The position numbers were made by a program, and so were the translations under genes. From an uncultured Flavobacteriales bacterium (GTDB lineage Bacteria > Bacteroidota > Bacteroidia > Flavobacteriales > Crocinitomicaceae): 9,680 nucleotides of DNA. The stretch covers positions 1 to 9,680 of the forward strand of contig CAMLDR010000158.1 in assembly GCA_946478775.1 (NCBI GenBank), written 5' to 3'. Positions within the stretch are counted from its first letter, which is position 1, and each line of letters opens with the position of its first letter. Shown here piece after piece: positions 5,572 to 9,680 of this stretch. A model generated the notes under the pieces. That model did not search any database and was not told the origin of the DNA. It saw nothing but the letters and a program-made list of their open reading frames with translations.

Positions 5572-6099
5572 ATGAAAAGAAATGTATTGATTTATGGAAG
5601 TATCGGTGGTTTGATAACAGCTGCCTGGGTGTTGATTGCGATGGTGATTTTCTCGCACGGACTGGATATGACTTTGGGAATGGTCCTTGGTTACACATCC
5701 ATGTTTATTGCGAATATTTTCCTGGTTGTCGGAGTAAAAAATTACCGCGATAAATACAACGGCGGAGTAATCACTTTTGGGAAAGCGTTCAAAGTAGGAA
5801 TTTTGATTACTTTGCTGGCATCTACCATTTATGTGGTAAACTGGATGGTCTACGATTATGCTACAGATTCCCGGGTAATGGAATCCTATACGAAATCCAT
5901 GCATGATCAGTTGGTTGAAAGTGGTGCGAGCGAAGCATTTATCGCTAAGCAAGATGCTGAAATGGAGGAATTTATGATCCAGTACCAAAACCCTTTCTTT
6001 AAAGCTGCCATGACCTACATGGAAATCCTTCCGATGGGAATTTTGTTTACTTTGATTACAGCAATTGCCATGCGACGAAAATTGCCAAGAGAAGCCTGA
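5572..6099 (+). CDS. DUF4199 family integral membrane protein
   Basis: From ATG 5572 this is a 175-residue inner-membrane protein with four predicted helices (about 5-28, 35-55, 73-94 and 142-165) and a charged segment (98-138) between helices 3 and 4. Typical DUF4199 features are the GYTSMFIANIFLVVGVKNYRDKY block, then GGVITFGKAFKVGI, STIYVVNWMVYDY and the C-terminal EILPMGILFTLI ending in a basic tail (MRRKLPREA). The frame is open back to an ATG at 5464. That 36-residue extension is hydrophilic, fits no family member I recall and contains the hairpin at 5532, so I reject it. Its function is not known. Its position after a membrane-bound LuxR-type regulator suggests it is either that regulator's target or its membrane partner. 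Confidence 0.88.
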   Translation: MKRNVLIYGSIGGLITAAWVLIAMVIFSHGLDMTLGMVLGYTSMFIANIFLVVGVKNYRDKYNGGVITFGKAFKVGILITLLASTIYVVNWMVYDYATDSRVMESYTKSMHDQLVESGASEAFIAKQDAEMEEFMIQYQNPFFKAAMTYMEILPMGILFTLITAIAMRRKLPREA

Positions 6100-6123
6100 T
6101 CAGTTTTTCAACTTAACTTAGCC

Positions 6124-6131
6124 TAAATTTA
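6124..6131 (+). promoter_or_regulatory. Possible -7 box directly before the GTG start at 6137
   Basis: TAAATTTA differs from TAnnTTTG only in the last base and ends five bases before GTG 6137. A transcript from it would be nearly leaderless. An out-of-frame ATG at 6132 is followed at once by ACG TGA, a two-codon minimal reading frame overlapping the GTG. Confidence 0.3.
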
Positions 6132-6136
6132 ATGAC

Positions 6137-6862
6137 GTGAAATACATCAAAGGAAATAAAAATTGGAGTGCAGCCGAATCGGAAATAGAACCTATTGTTT
6201 CTGTGGAAGAAAATAGAGTTGATTTAAAGTTTAACTTAAGTCACCTTCAGTTTTCGCACATTGACGAAGGGGACAAGGGAATTCTAAAATTCCAGGAGGT
6301 TTACGCTTATAACCTGGAACCAATCAGCCAGGAGGAATATGCGCAGGGTAAATTCAGATTCAAAAATGAGGAACTTCCCTGGGGCAAATTTTATGAATTG
6401 CCGAATTCTAACTGGAGAAATGATTTTCCTGCTAGTAAAGTGATTGTCAATGAGTCGTTGAAAGCAACGAAATTGAAGCATTTCATCTTCTTTTTCCCAA
6501 ATCATATTTTCGAGTGCCTGGCTGCGGAGTATCACTTCCAGTTCGAAAGTGTCATTGCAGAGAAATTGGAAGAAAGGTATCCGAAGGGCTATTTCAATCA
6601 TTACCTGGCACTATTCGCGCTACATTTTGATCAGCTTAATATCGGCACCTACACCATTTACACCAATTTGTATATCCAGCTGGAAGGCAAAAAGGAATTC
6701 GATGCGTTGAAAGAAGAAATCAAAACCATCAAAGCGAATAAAGATGTCGATTCCTACGTAAAAATTGCTAATTACAGTGAAATTCCGAATTTTGGAAGAA
6801 AACAATTGGATGAAATGATCAAAGTGATCGAAACGTATGATTCTAAGAGTAAATATGCATAG
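6137..6862 (+). CDS. Unrecognised cytosolic protein with GTG start
   Basis: This 241-residue soluble protein belongs to no family I can name. The in-frame stop TAG at 6119 leaves GTG 6137 as the first usable start. The first half is strand-rich and charged (RVDLKFNLSHLQFSHIDEG, then ILKFQEVYAYNLEPISQEEY). The middle has an aromatic core (LKHFIFFFPNHIFECLAAEYHF, in two parts around PNH, residues 113-134) that looks like a buried beta pair. The C-terminal third is helical with KEFDALKEEIKTIKANKD and ends in a Lys/Ser-rich tail. There is no signal peptide, membrane helix or catalytic motif. Small standalone proteins with an F-x-F-x-x-x-x-F-E-C strand pair are sometimes immunity-like, but that is only a resemblance. 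Coding character matches its neighbours. A hairpin terminator follows at 6913. Confidence 0.75.
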   Translation: MKYIKGNKNWSAAESEIEPIVSVEENRVDLKFNLSHLQFSHIDEGDKGILKFQEVYAYNLEPISQEEYAQGKFRFKNEELPWGKFYELPNSNWRNDFPASKVIVNESLKATKLKHFIFFFPNHIFECLAAEYHFQFESVIAEKLEERYPKGYFNHYLALFALHFDQLNIGTYTIYTNLYIQLEGKKEFDALKEEIKTIKANKDVDSYVKIANYSEIPNFGRKQLDEMIKVIETYDSKSKYA

Positions 6863-6867
6863 TGTGA

Positions 6868-6937
6868 CTTCGACTCCGCTCAGTCACCGCGGGAAATGGA
6901 TGTATTCCGTTCAAAAAGGGGTTGAGCGGAGTCGAAG
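6868..6937. repeat. 15-bp inverted repeat pair, likely dispersed Bacteroidota intergenic motif
   Basis: CTTCGACTCCGCTCA (6868-6882) and its perfect complement TGAGCGGAGTCGAAG (6923-6937) are separated by 40 bases. The left arm is also flanked by GTGAC (6864-6868) and GTCAC (6883-6887). From memory, CTTCGACTCCGCTCAG and its complement recur between genes in many Bacteroidota genomes, which suggests a mobile or dispersed repeat inserted after the upstream gene. Confidence 0.8.
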
Positions 6938-6947
6938 CCCCTTTTTT
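6913..6947 (+). terminator. Intrinsic terminator with the repeat arm in its loop
   Basis: AAAAAGGGG (6913-6921) pairs with CCCCTTTTT (6938-6946) around a 16-base loop, and the run TTTTTT (6942-6947) completes a good intrinsic terminator for the gene ending at 6862. The loop is exactly the right arm of the 15-bp inverted repeat plus one base. Pairing of that arm with 6868-6882 would compete with this hairpin. Confidence 0.75.
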
Positions 6948-6953
6948 AATTTG
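6946..6953 (+). promoter_or_regulatory. Possible -7 box between the terminator and the gene at 6960
   Basis: TTAATTTG differs from TAnnTTTG at its second base and ends six bases before ATG 6960. Because the terminator ends at 6947, the downstream gene needs its own promoter or readthrough. This box would give a nearly leaderless transcript. Confidence 0.3.
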
Positions 6954-6959
6954 AATAAT

Positions 6960-7367
6960 ATGTCAAAACAAACCGCCGCAGGACGCATGTTCCAGGATAT
7001 CAACTTTAAAGTAAAAAGCGCCGCAGGAAAGAAACTGGAGCAATTGATCGGTGTGGAAGACGCTGAGAACCCGGAGCGCGGCCCCATTCTGATTTACATC
7101 AAAATGGAAGGAATCAGCTGGTCGCAGTATTTCCTGGAATCTTGTTTTGGCGTTTGGGAAAACTGGGGCGAGATCGATACCGACGACGATGCATACACGT
7201 ACCACGATTATGCAGAGAAATTTGAGGTAAAAGATCAGATCCTCCGATCAGCTTACTGCAAAGACAACGAAATTGCGCTTGAGTTTGAAAACGGGGAGAA
7301 ACTGATCCTCAAATACAAAGATCCGGATGAGTGGGATGGTGATTGTGAAATGGTGACGATAACCTGA
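6960..7367 (+). CDS. Unrecognised small acidic cytosolic protein
   Basis: This is a 135-residue soluble protein from ATG 6960 with no family I can name. The frame is open back to 6837, but that stretch runs through the repeat and terminator (reading GVERSRSP, the translation of the repeat), so the longer start is rejected. The protein begins SKQTAAGRMFQDINFKVKSAAGKKLEQLIG (helical, basic; residues 2-31). It continues with PILIYIKMEGISWSQYFLE (42-60) and a strongly acidic aromatic stretch (ENWGEIDTDDDAYTYHDYAE, 67-86). It closes with two strands, NEIALEFENGEKLILKYKD and CEMVTIT. The C-terminal hairpin of strands resembles the end of small immunity or YubB-like proteins, but I see no firm match. 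The TDDD run could bind metal; this is not testable here. The 111-bp gap after it holds no gene. Confidence 0.7.
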   Translation: MSKQTAAGRMFQDINFKVKSAAGKKLEQLIGVEDAENPERGPILIYIKMEGISWSQYFLESCFGVWENWGEIDTDDDAYTYHDYAEKFEVKDQILRSAYCKDNEIALEFENGEKLILKYKDPDEWDGDCEMVTIT

Positions 7368-7478
7368 ATCGGCAATGAAATTTCAGGAGAATCGAATAAG
7401 CAGCTTCGAGTTTATTTATTAATCAGTATTTTAACTCCCGCGATCTTATTATCCTAATTCCTGAAATCAACTCAAACA

Positions 7479-8306
7479 ATGAACGAACTGGAACAAATAA
7501 TAGCCGAAGTAGCGGCGAAAAAACACCGCAACGGGTTTACATTTCTCACCGGGGCAGGACTTTCTGCCGATAGCGGAATTCCTACTTATCGTGGAAGTGA
7601 CGGAATCTGGATCAAAGGCACGAAAAATTACCGTCCGGAGGAATTTGGAACATTCAAACACTTTTTGGAAGAGCCGGAAGAAGTGTGGCAATATACTTTA
7701 TTTCGGAAGAAAATGTTTGAGCAGGCACAACCGAATCAAAGCCATAAAGATCTGGCAGAAATCGAATCGGTGTTGAAGGACCGTTTTCACCTGATTACAC
7801 AGAATATTGATGGCTTGCACATTAGCGCAGGAAATGAGCGAATGTATGAAATCCATGGAAACATCCGGGAAGTGAAATGTGCTGCGGGATGCAAAGGAAT
7901 TTTACCCTTGCCTGAAGGATTGAAATCGAAAGATAAAGAGGAGGAACTGACTACTGGGGAGATTGAATTACTGAAATGTCCTGACTGCGAGGGCTGGCTT
8001 AGGCCAAACGTATTGTGGTTTGATGAATATTACGACGAGAAAACGCACAAAAAATTCAGTTCATTGAAAGTCGCCAAGAACAGTGGGGTTTTATTTATTC
8101 TTGGAACTTCCGGAGCCACTTCATTACCGCTTGCGATTACAGAAACCGCATTAAAATACGGAGCAACCGTTGTGGAAGTAAATATTGAAGAGAATAACTT
8201 TACGGAATTACTCAAAGGGAAAAAAAGAAAACTCAGCATTCGGAAAAAAACGAGTGAAGTATTGCCGGAAATCAAGGAGTTGATTTGGAAACACATGCAA
8301 TCCTAA
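7479..8306 (+). CDS. SIR2 family NAD-dependent protein deacylase (sirtuin)
   Basis: This 275-residue cytosolic sirtuin removes acyl groups from lysine with NAD+, giving nicotinamide and O-acyl-ADP-ribose. All core motifs are present: GAGLSADSGIPTYRG (25-39), TQNIDGLH (107-114) with the NAD-binding Asn/Asp pair, catalytic His126 in EIHGN, zinc cysteines 134/138 (CAAGC) and 167/170 (CPDC), RPNVLWFDE (175-183), GTSG (209-212) and EVNIEEN (233-239). The zinc site is intact, unlike the degenerate SIR2 domains of many phage-defence proteins. The acyl-pocket segment VWQYTLFRK (69-77) aligns with VWEFYHYRR of SIRT5. Arg76 is kept, but the SIRT5 Tyr102 position is Thr, so desuccinylase activity is uncertain. 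The start ATG 7479 is the first in a good context, and the protein begins with the usual helix. The pentapeptide gene starts 9 bases after its stop, so the two form an operon. I give no symbol (cobB-like). Confidence 0.95.
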   Translation: MNELEQIIAEVAAKKHRNGFTFLTGAGLSADSGIPTYRGSDGIWIKGTKNYRPEEFGTFKHFLEEPEEVWQYTLFRKKMFEQAQPNQSHKDLAEIESVLKDRFHLITQNIDGLHISAGNERMYEIHGNIREVKCAAGCKGILPLPEGLKSKDKEEELTTGEIELLKCPDCEGWLRPNVLWFDEYYDEKTHKKFSSLKVAKNSGVLFILGTSGATSLPLAITETALKYGATVVEVNIEENNFTELLKGKKRKLSIRKKTSEVLPEIKELIWKHMQS

Positions 8307-8315
8307 TATTCAACG

Positions 8316-9047
8316 ATGGCTATTTCATTAAAAGGAATGCGGAAAATAACGGTCAACGGAGAAGTTTTTCTCTGGAAAATCCGTAAAAAAGTATCGCATG
8401 AAGAAGATCATAACACGCAGATTCCAATTCCGGTGCAACATATTTCCGGTGGACAGGTATTGTTTGTTTTTGTAGGATTCACAAGGGCTTATGGTGGTTA
8501 TATCAACAATTCTCCGAAAAGCGTGACTCCGAAAATGATTGAACCATTGATCAGGGAAGGGATTCAGCTGGGATGGAAATACAACGAACCCGGAAATCCG
8601 ATTGCTCTGGTAAACGGTGTACTTGAAACAGATACCCGAACTGCAAAATGGAAACGTCTTGCTCCGGACAAAATGAGTGCCGCTGTTTTTTTCGAAGAGT
8701 ACGCCAAAGAAAGACGCGTTTTCTGCAACCAGGAATTCAATGAACCGGAAGCATTTCGGAATAAAGATTTGTCTGATTGTATTTTTGATCAATGCGATTT
8801 CAATGTCAATTTCGAAGGAACAAATTTAAGCAATACGGATTTTTACTGCTGTGACTTGAAACGTTCGAAATTTGTGAATTGTAATCTGACAAATGCAGGG
8901 ATTCGGCTTTGTACCATTGATTTAATTGAACTTTCAGGAGGAATAACCGATGGCTGTGTATTTCATTACAACTGGTTTTATGAGAAATATATTCAGGAAC
9001 CGGACTTTGAGCGAATTTTTAGGAATTCCGCTGAAAATAAAGATTAA
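8316..9047 (+). CDS. Two-part protein: N-terminal basic domain plus C-terminal pentapeptide repeats
   Basis: This is a 243-residue soluble protein. Residues about 8-100 form a compact domain (ITVNGEVFLWKIRKKVS, QVLFVFVGF, then SVTPKMIEPLIREGIQLGW and PGNPIALVNG). From memory this resembles small standalone bacterial proteins of unknown function with the pattern I-x-V-(N/D)-G...W-x-(I/V)-R, VTP-x-x-(V/I)...IR-x-(A/G)-x-x-x-GW and G-x-P-(F/I). A linker with a helix (SAAVFFEEYAKERRVF) follows. Residues about 146-206 then carry some 12 pentapeptide repeats with central Leu/Phe, for example DLSDC, IFDQC, DFNVN, NLSNT, DFYCC, DLKRS, KFVNC and NLTNA, which form a right-handed quadrilateral beta helix. 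Cysteine is unusually common in the turns. Such helices often mimic DNA or act as scaffolds. It is translationally close to the sirtuin (9-base gap) and could be its partner or substrate. No membrane segment or signal peptide is seen. Confidence 0.82.
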   Translation: MAISLKGMRKITVNGEVFLWKIRKKVSHEEDHNTQIPIPVQHISGGQVLFVFVGFTRAYGGYINNSPKSVTPKMIEPLIREGIQLGWKYNEPGNPIALVNGVLETDTRTAKWKRLAPDKMSAAVFFEEYAKERRVFCNQEFNEPEAFRNKDLSDCIFDQCDFNVNFEGTNLSNTDFYCCDLKRSKFVNCNLTNAGIRLCTIDLIELSGGITDGCVFHYNWFYEKYIQEPDFERIFRNSAENKD

Positions 9048-9064
9048 TTAGAAGACGATTTGCA

Positions 9065-9680
9065 TTAGTGCTCAACGATCTTTTTCAAAACACCATTCTT
9101 GTATTTGGTTCTCCGGCTTTCTTTTCCCGAAGAATCGTATTCTACGGACCAGCCATGACGCAAGCCGTTTTTCACAGAGATCTTTTCTCCGTTAATTGCA
9201 GAAATAAAGGAACCTGAATAAGGTTCAGAAGATGGTGATTTAGAATAGAAGTAATTGGTGACCGAATCGTTTTGATAAGTTACGAACTCCAATAGTTCAG
9301 CATCAGAATGATTAATCTGGATTACTCCATCTTGTTTACCATTTTGATAATTTCCTTTTTCTTGATACTCCGGAGTGCTTAAAACAAATGGGCCATTCAG
9401 GGATTGAACTGCTTCGGGATCGTTTTCTATCAAACTAACGAGTCTTGTGAGTACCGTGTCTTGATTGAAATTTCCGCTGATGCCGAAAATGTAAGAACGT
9501 AAATTGAACGTGTCTTCTACAAATGTTTCGACCAATACAAATGCGGAATCATTATTTTTCAGGAAATCAATCGCATACTGCCTGTAATCAGAGTTCCGTT
9601 CATAGAATCTTAAACGTTGAAGGGTATCCTGAATATAAAAACGCTCTTCCGTTTTAAATCCTCCTATCGTTTTTAGAGCA
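9065..9680 (-). CDS. MORN-like-repeat protein, 5' end beyond the window
   Basis: The minus-strand frame is open from the stop at 9065 to the window edge, giving about 204 visible residues. The TTG at 9535 is internal and is not a start. The upstream part reads as helical, charged protein (for example RFYIQDTLQRLRFYERNSDY and DFLKNNDSAFVLVETFVED). The C-terminal half has MORN_2-like repeats of the toxin-antitoxin/YwqK sort: GNYQNGKQDGVIQ, GEKISVKNGLRHGWSVEYDSSG and TKYKNGVLKKI, each with the Y-x-N-G-x-x-x-G pattern. The DSAFVLVETFVED region resembles thiol-disulfide (TlpA-like) lipoproteins of Bacteroidota that have a DUF4369 domain before the redox domain, but this is weak. The N-terminus, and so any signal peptide or lipobox, lies outside the window. 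It is convergent with the pentapeptide gene, only 17 bases apart and with no clear terminator between them. Confidence 0.72.
   Translation of the reverse strand, partial: ALKTIGGFKTEERFYIQDTLQRLRFYERNSDYRQYAIDFLKNNDSAFVLVETFVEDTFNLRSYIFGISGNFNQDTVLTRLVSLIENDPEAVQSLNGPFVLSTPEYQEKGNYQNGKQDGVIQINHSDAELLEFVTYQNDSVTNYFYSKSPSSEPYSGSFISAINGEKISVKNGLRHGWSVEYDSSGKESRRTKYKNGVLKKIVEH

Noticed and set aside
6837..6959. Long N-terminus for the gene at 6960
   Set aside because: It overlaps the previous gene and runs through the inverted repeat and terminator; the GVERSRSP stretch is translated repeat.
7380..7467. 9-bp inverted repeat ATTTCAGGA / TCCTGAAAT flanking the gap before the sirtuin
   Set aside because: The arms are 70 bases apart, AT-rich and within chance expectation for a gap of this size. 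No terminator or operator logic is visible.
7479..8306. SIR2 phage-defence protein (ThsA/DSR/pAgo-associated type)
   Set aside because: The enzyme has an intact zinc site and all deacylase motifs, is of single-domain size, and lacks the fused sensor or effector domains of those systems. Only the odd partner gene leaves the question open.
9642..9652. ACGCTCTTCCG near the right end, identical to 11 bases of the adapter
   Set aside because: The open minus-strand frame continues through it to the window edge and the match stops at both sides, so it is coincidental coding sequence and not a second adapter.

Overview
The window looks like the left end of an assembled contig from a Bacteroidota chromosome, probably Flavobacteriales. 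A Fluviicola-like or Crocinitomicaceae-like source is only a guess. Four things point this way. Promoter-like boxes match the Bacteroidota -7 consensus TAnnTTTG. Shine-Dalgarno sequences are almost absent. The gene content is typical of the phylum: a DUF4199 protein, a membrane-anchored LuxR-type regulator, a minimal PepSY-TM protein and an AHSA1-type SRPBCC protein. Two intergenic palindromic motifs resemble repeats I associate from memory with this phylum. The first 37 bases are not biological: they are Illumina adapter left on the contig end.

Layout. At 39-611 is the 3' part of a thioredoxin-reductase-like flavoprotein (CPYC redox motif), cut by the contig end. A strong hairpin terminator separates it from a convergent GlxA-type AraC regulator (660-1640, minus). 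That regulator is divergent from a tight DinB-like plus SRPBCC pair (1778-2685). Both divergent promoters have perfect -7 boxes, and each overlaps one copy of an 8-bp direct repeat, a candidate operator. A 12-bp perfect palindrome (2719-2746) follows. Next come a PepSY-TM membrane protein, an SMR-family exporter, a DUF3634-like small protein and a SAM-dependent methyltransferase.

From 4970 there is a two-gene membrane set: a two-helix-anchored LuxR/GerE regulator and a DUF4199 protein, with a small hairpin between them. Two unrecognised genes follow (6137 and 6960). A rho-independent terminator lies between them, built partly from a 15-bp inverted repeat that can also pair differently. The right part holds an apparent operon of a zinc-type sirtuin deacylase and a protein joining an N-terminal basic domain to a pentapeptide-repeat domain (7479-9047). 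A convergent MORN-like-repeat protein runs off the right edge.

How the genes may work together. Most are small accessory or stress-type functions in short units, each with its own promoter. The sequence suggests three regulatory pairings: the GlxA-type regulator with DinB/SRPBCC, the LuxR-type regulator with DUF4199, and the sirtuin with the pentapeptide protein. I see no transposase, phage gene, CRISPR array, tRNA or rRNA. The points most worth following are the sirtuin/pentapeptide pair, the candidate leaderless genes and the regulatory repeats. None can be called a new system from sequence alone.
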